Assembly: GCA_948474755.1 (NCBI GenBank)
Contig: CAOLHI010000153.1
Span: 1 to 64,000 of the forward strand
Length of the DNA stretch: 64,000 nt
Origin: Ctenosaura bakeri
Lineage: Eukaryota; Chordata; Lepidosauria; Squamata; Iguanidae
Direction: 5' to 3'
The notes under the pieces are model-generated. The model did not search any database and had not been told where the DNA came from. It saw only the letters and a program-made list of their open reading frames with translations. The stretch's first letter is position 1, and every line of letters begins with the position of its first letter. Made by a program: the position numbers and the translations under genes. This document shows, in pieces, positions 23,554-34,665 of the stretch.

Positions 23554-24723
23554 ATGTCTCCCATGGTGGTAGGGAAAACAGATGAATCATAGGAAATGTG
23601 TATTCTTATTGATTTCTGTTGCCCCCTGAGTCCATATCCTAAAGCTTTCCAGCTGGCATAACTGGAGCATAAGATGGATTAATTAGTCTCCAAAATTAGA
23701 ACTGTGTGAATGTTCCTCATGCACTGGCAGCAATGTTGCTGATGCAAAGCAAAGAATTACACAAACAGAACTGGTAACTTTGGTTAATGCATGTGATCAA
23801 ATTAGTTCTCCTTTTTTTTTTTCCAAATATGTATCTTCTAATTGACTGAAAAACACCGAGAAGCTGAACAGCTTTCCTTCCCCAGTTCCTTTACAGAACA
23901 CAAAGTTAAGCAAGCATTCTGTCTCAGAAGGCAGATGGCTGCCAGTCAGGCTGTACCATAAATCTCCATCGCCGCCTGTCAGTTTCATGTCAGAATCTAA
24001 TTTCGCATGAATGCCGTGCTTGACAGCACAAACTCAAAAATCAGCTTTGAGCAAGAGAAAGAGAGGCAAATAAAAAAGCAGATCACGGTTTCATGATTTT
24101 TAAGTTGAACAGCTGCATGTTTTAATTGTGACACAGCATGCAAAATGGTTTCGATCTCTGAGTTTTCAGTGCAATTACATTTGTCTTTCCTTCTTGTTTT
24201 TTTTTTCCCCCAGGAGGTGGTTTTATTTTTTTCACAACACATCCCAGAGTAATAGAAACAAAACCACTTGCCTGTAGAAGAGGCAGGTGGGTGGAAAGGA
24301 AGAGAAAGAAACAGAAAAATGTCTGCTAGTCTTTTTTTTCCTTCCAGATTGTGTACCATGGTAGACAAAAAGGACAGTTGCTTGAGCAGAGGACTTGCAG
24401 GTGCTGCTTTAAATTGTACAATCGGGATTGTGGTGCCAGTCGTTTGCTTCTCTTAGCTAAAAGATGGGTCAAAGGATGGACGAAAGACAAATAAACAATT
24501 AGTTCTCACAGTTCCCGAGGGCTTTAATTCCAGAGTGTGCAGCCAGGAAAATTTTGGAAGTGGCTGCATATACTCCACTATAAGTCTGGAAATTTTAGGG
24601 TAAAAATTTATCTTGGAAATTTGGGTCGACTTATGCATGGATCAGTGTGGTTTCCATAGGAGTTGGAGCTGGCCTGACAAGCTCAGGGGAGAAGGAAGGA
24701 GGAATCTGAGGCCACCAAAAGAC

Positions 24724-24812
24724 CGGCCCCTCCCAAAACTGCAAACCCCAGGATTCCATAGACTGTTGAAAGTGGAATCATAGCGCTATAACAGTCTAGT
24801 GGGGAAATGGCT
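24724..24812. mobile_element. Harbinger-like MITE, right arm only
   Basis: Starts in the core at GGCCCCTCCCAAAACTGC and ends TCTAGTGGGGAAATGGCT. The left arm is missing. Confidence 0.7.
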
Positions 24813-24962
24813 ATAGTTGAGTATATACAGTAACTTAGCTGACTCTGGTTACCATGGCTTGTCATGGAATACTTTTGCCGCTCCACCTTGGACACCAACA
24901 AACTTTGAGTTCCCCATCCATTCATCCATCCATCCAGTAGATTAATATAGCTGTGTAATATG

Positions 24963-25160
24963 CAGTCATCCCTCCATATCTTTGGATTCTGTATCCACAG
25001 ATTCAACTGAGCATGGCTTGAAAATATCCTCCCCCAAAAAAATAAATAGAAAAAGCAAACCTTGATTTTGCCATTTGATATACGGGATGCCATTTTACTA
25101 CACCATTGTGCATAATGGGAATTCAGCATCCACAAATTTTGGTACTCACAGGGCGGCCTG
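24963..25160. mobile_element. Tigger/MER2-like element, one clear end
   Basis: CAGTCATCCCTCCATATCTT and GTATCCACAGATTCAACTGA resemble MER2/Tigger-type termini. The right part (AATTCAGCATCCACAAATTT) is a weak inverted match. The right boundary is uncertain. Confidence 0.45.
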
Positions 25161-27346
25161 GAACCAAATCCTAGCAGCTATAATGGTCCTCATCCCCTGG
25201 AGAATGCCTCCCAGCGGGCGGATAGATAACAGACCTCTTTCTCTTTCTCACAAGGAAAAGACTCACCACCTTAACTACCATCAAGACCCAGTGCTGGAAA
25301 CATTACCATTTTGGACCACAGCTTCCAGAATTTCCAGTCATTGTGGCCAGTCAATTTTTTTTCCAAGCTCTGCCAAAATTAGACCATTTCTCAGAAGTAA
25401 CCAACATTTTGAAGGCTGGTTCGTTTTCACATCAGAGCGATGATGAATCTGCTCTGTAAAGGAACCACCCAAGCTCTTGTAGACTATTCCCTGAATAAGA
25501 TTCAGCACGCTGGAGAGGTCTTCAAAAGTTTGGGAGGGGGACTAAAAGATATCTGGCCCCAGTGACATGGCAGCTATCCATGTGAGGAACAGATGGTTAA
25601 AGTTTTGAATTTCTTGCTCCCTCTCTCTCCCAGCATTCACCTCATTTGCTTTTTCTTTTCCTCTGCCCTTTCGAACTCTTATCCCAATGTTCTTCCACGT
25701 CAGACCATATTCAGTGTACATCGAGATGTGTTTATCTTCCCAAACTATAGGGTGACCTAGATTCACATATGAATCAGTGATAAGATAAGATAAGCAATAT
25801 ACCAGGATCATTAACTGACAATAGACCCATGAGGAGCAAAGAAGCTCATTTTCTCCATGTCTCTAATGGCAAACTAAAGGCATGTGTATGTTTAGTAATG
25901 GTCTGTATTTGCCTTTGAATGTTTATTTAGTTGATGGCCAAGATTCTAGATCAGCTACTTGGTTAAGTATTCTTAACTAAGGCCGTTTCCGCACTACACT
26001 GTTATACTGCAATTATCCCACTTTCAACCTCCTATGGAATCCTGGGGTTTGCAGTTGAGGGAGGGGTCTTTAGGATTCTCAGCCAGAGAGCTCTTTGGCC
26101 TCAGGAAACGACAAACCCCAGTGTTGAAAGTGGAATCATAGCACTATAACAGTGTGGGGCAGAAATATCCTCAGGGTCACATTCCCACTCAGCCAGGGAA
26201 ATCCACTTGTTCAGCACCTCAAAAAAGCACCTTTAAAGTTTAGAGAAAAACCAAGGGTGGATTCATGTCCCCACTGCCCTGGGAACCACCAAGCACCACT
26301 GCTCCTTTCAGTAGGGAGCAAGTCCCATGAAATGTTGGGCTCTTTCCACCCTCCACCGGGCCAGCAAGAGCCCAGAAGAGTTTGGGATGGAACAAGGGTG
26401 CCCTCTGGTGCTGCACCAACATTTCACCCTAGGATGCTTGTGAACTTCCCCAAGCAATTTGCTGGATTAAGGAAGAGGAAGAAAAACCCAGTAAAATTAT
26501 CATGGATAAAATTCAAGTTTATTGACCTTACCATATCTATAAGATAGCCAAGGGCGACCCTGTTTTTCATTGCACATTTGTCTCTGCCAGCACCTCCAGA
26601 ACAATGTGAGGTTATGGGGCATTGAGGAAGATGGAAAAATATGGCCATGTTGCAGCCCATCCCCAAATGGGTAGCTCCATCTCAGGATGATGGAGAGTGA
26701 TTTCATTTGTTAAAAAGCCCCCAAACTGGACATCTTTTGGGCTGTAGATATTTTAAGGCTTTCTCCAAGTGTTTTAAATGACCCCACTTTTGAGAGTCTG
26801 TACCGAGGAACCTCTGCCTTGTGACAACACTGCTGTCTTTTCAGCACCAGGCAAAGACTTTAATAAAGCACCCAAAGCTGTTGAATTACGATGAACTGTA
26901 TTCATATTTATGCTTCTTTGAACTTTGGAGCTTTTTTGCTGTTTCAGCATTCTCCTATTTATTTTTATCAATTCTTCCTATCTGTCAGCTGTCTCGATCC
27001 AATTTACTATGGAAGGATGGGAAAGAAACCGAACACATCTGTTGCATTCTGGAATATAGCTCGCCTCCCTTTTGCACTGAGGAAGGGGAAAAAATGTCAG
27101 GTTTTGCACCATGGATTTCCTCAAAATGCTGTGACAGAGAACACAAACAAGATGTCATTTACAAAAGACGGGAGAGTGTAACACACCTTTTGAAATCTGC
27201 TGATATTTTAATTCCACCAACTTCTTATTGATACTTTATGGACTGTGACGTCCCCTGGCGGTTATGTGCTGTATTAAAATTTCCATGTCCTGTTCTCCAT
27301 TCATTTAAGCAGGAAGCATGGAAATTATATTACTCTTTATAGTATA
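25161..27346. other. Intergenic, unique except MITE copy 5
   Basis: A plus-strand frame of 136 codons (26821-27231) has no recognisable domain. No promoter or splice structure supports a gene. Confidence 0.35.
25981..26170. mobile_element. Harbinger-like MITE, copy 5
   Basis: Left arm GGCCGTTTCCGCACTACACT. The right arm has lost the GATTCCATAGG block and its terminus is eroded (GGCAGAAATATCC). Long-core type. Confidence 0.8.
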
Positions 27347-27849
27347 CAGTCAGCTCTCCGCATCTGCAGGTTTCGTTTTCACAGATTTGGTTATTTGCAA
27401 GTTTCTCTACCCCTTACCCCTCCAACTCAAGTGCTTCTTTTACAGGAGAAACCTTTCCTCTCGGCGTCTCCAATCAAGCCGTGCAACACCTTAGGCCATT
27501 TCTGCACTAGACTGTTATAGTGCTGTTATTCCACTTTCAACCTCCTGTGGAATTCTGGGGTTTGTAATTTCCGGAGGTCAAAGAGCTCGCAGGCTGAGAA
27601 ATCTAAATGGCCCTCCCTGAACTACAAACCCCAGGATTCCATAGGATGTTGAAAGCGGAATAATGGCGCTATAACATGCTGGTGCGGAAATGGCCCTGGT
27701 TTGGACCCCGAGTGTCCATTCTTCTCACTTTCCCACTGACGCAAATTTGGTCCCATTCCCACAGGCACAAAAGCATTTTGATATTTCCAATTTTTCCACT
27801 TTTGAGAGGATCCTGCACCCCAACCCTAGCAAATGTGGAGGGGTGATTG
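27347..27849. mobile_element. Tigger-like element split by a Harbinger-like MITE
   Basis: Left end TA-CAGTCAGCTCTCCGCATC. The right part TTTTGATATTTCCAATTTTT and CTAGCAAATGTGGAGGGGTG matches the 16.3-kb element. The MITE at 27494-27695 separates the two halves. Confidence 0.7.
27494..27695. mobile_element. Harbinger-like MITE, copy 6, inside a Tigger-like element
   Basis: Arms GGCCATTTCTGCACTAGACT and GCTGGTGCGGAAATGGCC. It separates the halves of the Tigger-like element 27347-27849 and is therefore younger than it. Confidence 0.85.
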
Positions 27850-27853
27850 CACT

Positions 27854-27981
27854 TGGCCAACATGGTGTAGTCATTTGAGCGTTGAACTACGACCCTGGAG
27901 ACTGGGGTTTGATTCCCCCTTGAGCCATGGAAACGCCATTTTGACCATAAGTCAAAAATGACTTGAAGGCACACAACAACA
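27854..27981 (+). mobile_element. Internally deleted Sauria-type SINE; target of the L1-18S insertion
   Basis: The head (GGTGTAGTCATTTGAGCGTT) and B box (GGGGTTTGATTCCCC) are joined directly to the BovB-like tail (ACCATAAGTCAAAAATGACT), so the body is missing. Its CAACAACAAT tail is the site duplicated by the adjacent L1-18S insertion. Confidence 0.75.
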
Positions 27982-27988
27982 ATGATAC

Positions 27989-28393
27989 TTTTTTTAAAAG
28001 ATATTTTTATTGAAAATTTAATTTTAAAAATTAAAAAAACCCAACCCTTCCCACTTCCAAGCTTACATTTTCCAGTTGAATCTGCTTATTTTCATTGCAT
28101 ACATACATATATAATTTGTGCTTAACACATAGAGAGTGATTACATTATTTCTTTTTCATTTCTTATACCTTTATATCTTTATCCAATCCAAAACATCTCT
28201 CCATTCCCTTTCAAAGTTCTGGATAGGTTTGTTTTTCAAAGAAAATGTTATTTTTCCTGTCTCTACCATATCCAGGACTTTTAACCTCCATTCATCTATA
28301 TCAATATATTTCCTTTCTTTCCAATATTGTGCATATGTCAACCTTGCAGCAGTTATTAAATATAATAATATCTTCTGAGGACATCTCATTTCT
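27989..28393 (-). mobile_element. L1-type LINE 3' end (minus), part of L1-18S chimera
   Basis: The minus strand encodes the C-terminal end of an L1-like ORF2, with the block ARLTYAQYWKERKYIDIDEW and the end VLDWIKI before a stop near 28171. A 3'-UTR of about 180 bp follows, with AATAAA and an A-rich tail at about 27989-28012. The same UTR is recognisable in the plus-strand L1 copy at 51362-51595. The 5' end of this L1 piece is joined directly to 18S rRNA sequence. Confidence 0.8.
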
Positions 28394-28523
28394 CGAGTGA
28401 CCAAAGGAACTGTAACTGTTTTACTGCGCTGTTCGCAGTTTCGCTGTAACGCCCGTGTGTACTTAGACATGCATGGCTTAATCTTTGAGACAAGCATATG
28501 CTACTGGCAGGATCAACCAGGTA
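28394..28523 (-). pseudogene. 18S rRNA 5'-end fragment (about nt 1-130) fused to L1
   Basis: On the minus strand the sequence starts TACCTGGTTGATCCTGCCAG, the mature 5' end of vertebrate 18S rRNA. It appears identical to the canonical sequence for about the first 69 nt. It then continues with about ten differences through GCGAAACTGCGAA and TTCCTTTGGTC to about nt 130, where it joins L1. Because it starts exactly at 18S nt 1 and lies inside an L1-type target duplication, it is a retrotransposed fragment and not an rDNA unit. Confidence 0.9.
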
Positions 28524-28768
28524 ACAACAATACTTTTTTGGCATGTATTAACAGTCCTGAATCTCTTTTAACTGTATCATAATGATCAGGATTGGCAGTG
28601 AGTCTCAGCCACTGGCTGGAACCAGGTTTCGTCTTTTTGCAAAATGCCCCCACCTGCAAATCTGGCATGTATGTAAAACAGTCTGTATAAAACAGCATAC
28701 GTCTAAGGGACACCCCTTACAATAAAGCACAGCTGGGAATCCTAGCACAGAAATCCCAGGGCCTGTTA

Positions 28769-28971
28769 GGCCATTTCTGCCCTGCACTGTTATAATACGA
28801 TCATTCCACTTTCAGCATCCTGTGGAATTCTGGGGTTTGTAGTTTGCTCTGAGGCCCAAGAGCTCCCTGGCTGAGAGTCCTATATTCCCCTCCCCAACTG
28901 CAAACCCCAGGCTTCCACAGGAGGTTGAAAGTGGAATAATAGCACTATAATAGTGTAGTGCAGAAATGGTC
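28769..28971. mobile_element. Harbinger-like MITE, copy 7, TTA duplication
   Basis: Flanked by TTA on both sides (28766-28768, 28972-28974). Arms GGCCATTTCTGCCCTGCACT and GTGTAGTGCAGAAATGGTC. Long-core type. Confidence 0.85.
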
Positions 28972-29448
28972 TTAATCTTGTCCGGGCCACCCTGGTAGAA
29001 CTGCCAGTCTGCAATCTCCCTCTCCGTCCCTCTGAGACTCAGCATGAAGCAGGTCTGTCATCGATGCGTCACCCTCCTACACACCAGAGTTAAGGATGAG
29101 TGGTTGGTTCCCAGCAGTCATGCTGTGACCTGCAGGTGCTCAGAGCTCTTCACATACGAACCATAAAATCACAAAGAGGAACCTGTCATTCCCACTCAAG
29201 AGGCCAGCCAGAAGGGGTGATAAGAAATCCTCTCCAAAGCCACACTGCTTTCCTTTCTCTCATACCTTCCAACATTTTGTGGCTGAGAACTGGAACACCG
29301 GTGGCCAAGGAACATCAGAATGGGGCCAAAGGTGGCAAAAAGTTACCCAGGAGGAAGAAGATAGAAGCCAAGAGAGGCTGCAGCAGTTTGCTTTTGCCTG
29401 AGCAGACAGGGAAGGGTAAGATTCTGCCCCCGCCTCTCCCCACACTAA

Positions 29449-29608
29449 GGCCATTTCCGCACTAGCCTGTTATAGCGCGATGATTCCACTTTCAACATCC
29501 CCTGGAATCCTGGGAATCCCAGCCCCTCCCGAAACTGCAAACCCCAGGATTCCAGAGGATGTTGAAAGTGGAATCATCGCGCTATAACAGGCTAGTGCGG
29601 AAATGGCC
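29449..29608. mobile_element. Harbinger-like MITE, copy 8, near-perfect palindrome, TAA duplication
   Basis: Flanked by TAA (29446-29448, 29609-29611). The arms pair almost perfectly, including GCCTGTTATAGCGCGATGAT against ATCATCGCGCTATAACAGGC. Short-core type (160 bp). Confidence 0.9.
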
Positions 29609-29618
29609 TAAGATTCTT

Positions 29619-30000
29619 GTTCTTGTGTGTGCCTTCAAGTTGTTCTTGAGTTCTGAGGACCCAAAGGCAAAACTGTCACAACTTTTGGGGGCACTGAGAG
29701 TGTATGACACGCCCAAAGTCATCCGGGGGTTTTCATGGCCGAGTGGAGAATCAAACCCTGGTCTCCAGGGCCATAAGGCCTTTCTGCACTACACTGTTAT
29801 AGTGCTTTTATTCCACTTTCAACATCCTTGGGGGAATTCTGGGGTTTGTAGTTTACTGAGGCCCAAGAGCTCTCTGGCTGAGAATTCTCAAGGCCCCTCC
29901 CTAAACTGCAAACCCCAGGATTCCATAGGATGATGAAAGTGGAATAATAGCACTATAACAGTGTAGTGCGGAAAGGCCCATAGTCCAGCTCTCAAACAGC
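29619..30000 (-). mobile_element. Sauria-type SINE split by a Harbinger-like MITE
   Basis: In reverse orientation the tail and body run 29619-29776 (GTGTGTGCCTTCAAGTTGTT; TTTTCATGGCCGAGTGGAG; CTGGTCTCCAGGG). They continue after the MITE at 29979 with CATAGTCCAGCTCTCAAAC, the A-box side. The MITE is therefore younger than this SINE. Confidence 0.75.
29777..29978. mobile_element. Harbinger-like MITE, copy 9, inside a tRNA SINE
   Basis: Arms GGCCTTTCTGCACTACACTG and GTGTAGTGCGGAAAGGCC. Both arms share loss of the AT after GGCC. It is inserted at a CATAG site of the SINE. Long-core type. Confidence 0.85.
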
Positions 30001-30835
30001 GGCTCTCTATAGATAGATAGACAGACAGATAAAACAAGCTGTGCTGGCACTGAGAAAATTGGGTTACTTTTGCACTTTGAACTCAGCTTGCAGCAACCGA
30101 AGGAAGCTGAGGATGAAGGAGGAAAGTGGGAAAAGGAAAGAGAAACAGGGACATTTTTAAAGCATCTGAAAAAATGGAATGACAGAGGATTAATCAGGAC
30201 TGTCCCAGCCAAACTGGGGGTATGTTCTCTTTCCACCTTTTTTCTTTCTTTCTCTTTTTCAATGTAGCTTTTAATTAGTGAGCATTTCAACATTTTCTGA
30301 GAATCTTGCCTGTCGCCTGACCCACACTGAAATATTTTTGCCTCTTCCCCTTTCAGATACGAAGAGGCAAAACTAGAATTTTGTGGCTTTTTTAGTGGTG
30401 GGAAAAAAAAAAAGAACAAAGGACCGACGTTTGCTGCTTACATAGGCAAAGAAATTCTGAGAGATCTGTAGAGGCAGTTCGCCGGTTAAGTCGGGACACA
30501 CCGGCTTTTCCGGTCACGCTCTGGAGCAAATCAATAGGAATACAGGCTGTTTGGCTCCAGTTAGAGCAAGCAAGGCATGACTGGTTCCTTGAGGTTAGCA
30601 TTTCCAAGCCTCAGTTGGCCTCTATTTAGGTCACGGATGGGTAAAGTGCGGGCCATGGGCAGTGTGTAGCCCCCAGCCCATTTTTTGCAGGCCTCTAAGC
30701 TTCCTTAGGACACTCCAAAGCCCCCAGATTACCTACATTTCAATATATATACATCTCTCTCTCTCTCTCAAGCAAAACAGTTGCTGCAATTGCCTGCTTT
30801 GTATCTTGCAAGCAGGCAGGAAAATATTTATTTAT

Positions 30836-30883
<48 letters not shown>

Positions 30884-31467
30884 TTAATACTCCACCTTTC
30901 TCTCAGCACAGGATCGAAGGCGGTGTGCAACATTTTCAAAACTATTTAAAAACTATTTAAAAACTATTACAGTGAAAACACAAACTGAATTCTTATTTTA
31001 CAAAGCACAAGTTGGAAACAGTTTTAGAAAGAGCATTAAAAACCGGACATTGTTACCCTGTTGTATTTGTTAGTAATTTAGGGGAAGTTTATCAATATTT
31101 TAGCTTAGAACCATCCGCTGAGAGGCTGGAAGTCAAACCAATCTTAACCCTTGTAATGTTGTGCAATTTTATTTCTTTACTGTTTAATGTAGTTTCTTGA
31201 ATTTAGTCATACTGATGTGCAGTTTTGAATGTATGTTTTTCTTTTTTTCCTTTTTGTGCATTGTTCTGTATACCCTTATTCATTGATTTATATATTTAAA
31301 TTTTACATGTTTAATAAAAATATTTTTTTAAGAAGTATTAAAAACAAGTTTAAAACAACATGAAAAGTAGTTTACAACTGTAACAAAGTTAAAAACACAA
31401 CAACCTCCCATAAAAAGGTTTCTCTGCCACGTACACTAAAAACCCAAAGGCTTGCTTATGTGAAAAG
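30001..31467. other. Intergenic; possible retroelement 3' end near 31.2-31.3 kb
   Basis: ATGTTTAATAAAAATATTTT (31308-31327) looks like a polyadenylated retroelement end. The body upstream was not identified. GATAGATAGACAGACAGA lies near 30011. Confidence 0.35.
30826..30884. repeat. (ATCT)n tetranucleotide microsatellite
   Basis: TTTATTTATTTATC followed by about 11 ATCT units, at the end of a SINE-like tail (CTCCACCTTTCTCTCAGCAC). Confidence 0.95.
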
Positions 31468-31849
31468 GGACCTTTCTGCACTACACTGTTCTAGTGCTAT
31501 TATTCCACTTCTAACCTCCTGTGGAATTCTGGGGTTTGTAGTTTACTGAGGCCAAAGAGGTCTCTGGCTGAGGTCGTTTCCGCACTAGACTGTTAATAGC
31601 GCTATGATTCCACTTGCAACATCCTATGGAATCCTGGGGTTTGCAGTTTCAGGAGGGGCCAGGCGGCCCCTCCCGAAACTGCAAACCCCAGGATTCCATA
31701 GGATGTTGCAAATGGGATCGTAGTGCTATTAACAGTCTAGTGCGGAAATGGCCTAAGAATTCTAAAGGCCCCTCCCTAAACTGCAAGCCCCAGGATATCT
31801 ATATTGAAAGTGGAATAATAGCACTACAACAGTATAGTGCAGAAAGGCC
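31468..31849. mobile_element. Harbinger-like MITE, copy 10 (outer), hosting another copy
   Basis: The outer arms GGACCTTTCTGCACTACACT and TATAGTGCAGAAAGGCC share the short terminus of copy 9. Its core (CTGGCTGA / GAATTCTAAAGGCCCC) is interrupted by copy 11. Confidence 0.8.
31572..31753. mobile_element. Harbinger-like MITE, copy 11 (inner, MITE-in-MITE)
   Basis: Flanks TGA (31569-31571) and TAA (31754-31756). Both arms share two private changes: GTTAATAGC against GCTATTAAC (one extra base) and TTGCAACATCC against GGATGTTGCAA. Short core GGCCAGGCGGCC. Confidence 0.9.
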
Positions 31850-31851
31850 CA

Positions 31852-32045
31852 AGGTCTTTACCTGCTGGCAGAAAGACCGCAGGGAGTGGGGCCAAGTGGG
31901 CCTCCTGGGGAAGGGAGTTCCATAACTTAGGAGCAGCCATCGAGAAGGTTCTCTCCCTTGTCATCATCAGATATGCTTGGGCTGGTGGTGAGACCAAGAG
32001 AAAGCCTTCTCCTGTAGATCTTAGAGCATGGGCAGGCTCATAGAC
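31852..32045 (-). mobile_element. LINE ORF2 C-terminal fragment (L2/CR1 clade type)
   Basis: The minus strand encodes RTFSMAAPKLWNSLPQEAHL followed by a KDL-like segment, the conserved end found in L2-, Rex1- and CR1-clade reverse transcriptases. The frame is open for about 70 codons. The clade cannot be settled by eye. Confidence 0.5.
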
Positions 32046-32453
32046 AGAGTTAAAGAGGAAGGGAAATAACAACAACAAAAAGTCCTTTTGACCTGTTGAG
32101 GCAGCGTTTCCTTCTGCTGAAGCTCCAGTGTAATTGACTTTCCTTTTGCTCTTCTGATGAAGGATTTTGTGTCTGTTGCTGAGAGAGGAACGGGAAGTGG
32201 CATCCATGGCCTGCACTTCTGCTTCCACCTTTATGTGTCAAGGAAGTCACTGGAAAGAAAAAGCACGGTTACCCAAGGCCTTGAGAGAGGGGATCTCATG
32301 TTGCTGGGTTGCCAGATCTCAAGGTCTGGCCCTGAGTCTCCAGTTTCCATGAGTCGTTGCTGGGCGGGGAATGAGAGCACCAGTTCTCCAGTTTGGGGGC
32401 CTCAGCTCTAGGCAGGAGGAGCAGGCTTCGTGCCAATCTCCAGCTCAGCGGGG

Positions 32454-32857
32454 CACTATGAGGATAGAGAGCTGGGTATGTTTAGTCTGCAGAAGAGAAG
32501 GCTAAGAGGGGACATGAGAGCCATGTTTAAATATTTGAAGGGATGCCACGTAGAGGAGGGAGAGGGCTTGTTTTCTGCTGCTCCAGAGACCAGGACAAGG
32601 AGCAATGGATTCAAGCTGCAGGAAAGGAGATTCCACCTGAACCTCAGGAAGAACTTCCTGACAGTCAGGGCTGTCCGGCAGTGGAAGATGCTGCCTCGGA
32701 GTGTAGTGGAGGCTCCTTCCTCGGAGGTTTTTAAGCAGAGGCTTGATGGCCATCTGTCCGGAGTGCTTTGAGGGTGTTTCTGAATGGCAGGGGGTTGGAC
32801 TGGATGGCCCCTGTGGTCTCTTCCAACTCTACATTTCTATGATTCTATGATTCTGTG
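32454..32857 (+). mobile_element. CR1 LINE 3' fragment, plus
   Basis: It encodes [20 protein letters not shown] through [17 protein letters not shown] and FKQRLDGHLSGVL (to 32771), then the 3'-UTR ending TTCTATGATTCTATGATTCT. It closely matches the CR1 at 9295-10012, so the two are of the same family. Confidence 0.9.
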
Positions 32858-33812
32858 AGACCAGAACCTCACTACAGCCTGCAAGGATGAATTGAGTTCT
32901 CATGCAACTTGCAAAGACTGGTGCTGGTGCTATGGGTTTATTTGGTTAGCTTACTCCTTCCCTGCCAGGCATTGTGGTGCCATTGTGGCCAGCTGCCGCT
33001 CTGCTCAGCATCAGCCTTCTGACTTGAAGCGAGCAGGCTAGAGTAAGGGTTTCTTATCTTGTCTCCCGAATTAAGTGAGAAGGAATAACTCCCTTGTTTC
33101 AGCTTGATCCAGAAACAGCCAGTTTAGGAGAGATTTGTCTGCTTTTCCAAACAGGAAAATATGTTCTATATATGTGTGTGAGTGTCTTTGTGTGTGTGCT
33201 TGAATAAGAAGCTGTGTCCCTTGCCTTAAATTTTCATAGGGCTTGGCAAAAATTTAGGGGAAGGGACATGATTTGCATCTTTCTGGATCCTATTACAATG
33301 TATTCCACTCCCACAACTTGAAAAATATTCTCTATAAGCTGGGGCTTGAGCATCACTCTGAACTGAACCTGAAGCTGTGGGTAGATATCTGCAAAAGCTC
33401 ACGCTGAAATCAAAACTGGTTTGTTTTAACAATGCTGCCACATTCCTTTTCTTCTCCCCCTCCTTCTTTTTATTCTGCAAGAGACCAACAGGGCTACTTT
33501 GAAAACTACTGTAATCTCAAGTATGCCGCGATATCTAATCTTTCTTGTCCTTGAGGCCCCAGGAGCAGCACCTTCTTCACCCCTGCTCTTGGCAATTCAT
33601 TGAGGTTTGCAAGAAAGGAATGCTGTGCTTCCAGGATTTTTCCATCCTGTTCCCTGGGGCTTTTGCAGAATAACTTCCTGGAGTGTTGTGCCCGAGAATA
33701 AAATACTGAGAAGGACAATTACCATTTGGATCCTGTATTTCAAGTACAGAAACATCCTTGGAGGCCTGTGCTTGAGTGATTATTCTGAATTTGGAGACTC
33801 CCTCCCTCTTTT

Positions 33813-34665
33813 AGAATCATAGAATCATAAAGTTGGAAGAGACCCCAGGGGCCATCCAGTCCAACCCCATTCTGCCATGCAGGAATCCGCATCAAAACTC
33901 TCCCAACAGATGGCCATTCAGGCTCTGCTTAAAAACCTTCAAAGAAGGAGACTCCACCACACTCCCAGGCAGCCTATTCCACTGCCAGACAGCTCTGACC
34001 ATCAGGAGGTTCTTCCTGAGGCTTAGGTGGAATCTCTTTTCCTGTAATTTAAATCCATGGGTCCTTGTCCTGGTCTCTGGAGCAGTGGAAAACAAGCCCA
34101 CTCCCTCCTTGATTTGACATTCCTTCAAATATTTAAACATGGTTATCATGTCCCCTCTTAACCTTCTCTTCTGCAGACTAAACATCCCCAGCTCCCTAAG
34201 CTGCTCCTCATAGGGCTTCATGGCTTCCAGACTCTTTACCATTTTGGTCGCTGTCCTCTGGACACATTCCAGTTTGTCAATTTTTTTTTTTTTGAAATGA
34301 GGTGCCCAAAACTAGACACAGCATTCCAGATAAGGTCTGATCAAAGTGGAATAAAGTACTATTACTTCCCTTGATCTAGACACCATACTCCTATTGATGC
34401 AACCACAAATTGCATTGGCTTTTTTGGCTGCCGCATCACACAGCTGACTCACATTCAGCTTTGGTCCGCCAAGACTCCTAGATCCCTTTCATATGTACTG
34501 TTATCCAGCCACGTGTCCCCCACTCTATATTTGAGCATTCCATTGTGCATTTGTGCATTTCATTTTTTCTGCCTAAGTGCAGGACATTACATTTCTCTCT
34601 GTTGAAATTCATTTTGTTAGCTTTGTCCCAGCTCTCCAATCTGTTAAGGTCATTTTGAATTTTAG
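33813..34665 (-). mobile_element. CR1 LINE 3' portion, minus, frame broken
   Basis: The longest CR1 piece here. From 33813 (AGAATCATAGAATCATAAAG) it runs back through RKNLLMVRAVWQWNRLP and [18 protein letters not shown] to older coding sequence (34.25-34.66 kb) with an expanded T run near 34280 and stop codons. A diverged C-terminal frame is open over 33892-34242. Confidence 0.85.

Larger units (their letters stand above)
21893..24723. other. Intergenic with SINE, hAT-like end and a repeat-poor stretch
   Basis: No gene recognised. About 23940-24200 is repeat-free and looks constrained (for example AATTTCGCATGAATGCCGTG and TTAATTGTGACACAGCATGC); it could be a conserved non-coding element. Confidence 0.35.
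27975..28539 (-). mobile_element. Whole L1-18S chimeric retrocopy with target-site duplication
   Basis: The flanks repeat AACAACAAT-(GAT)-ACTTTTTT: left copy 27975-27995 (with three extra bases), right copy 28523-28539. On the minus strand the duplication begins with an A run, as expected for L1 endonuclease priming. The order on the element strand is 18S nt 1-130, L1 ORF2 end, 3'-UTR, A tail. It landed in the tail of the SINE at 27854-27981. Confidence 0.8.

Noticed and set aside
28394..28523. Part of a genuine ribosomal DNA unit
   Set aside because: Only about 130 nt, joined to L1 and bounded by a target duplication.
29901..30419. 172-codon minus-strand frame
   Set aside because: It includes the right arm of a MITE and SINE sequence, and shows no recognisable domain.
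30826..30884. CRISPR-like array
   Set aside because: Simple tetranucleotide microsatellite without spacers, in a vertebrate genome.
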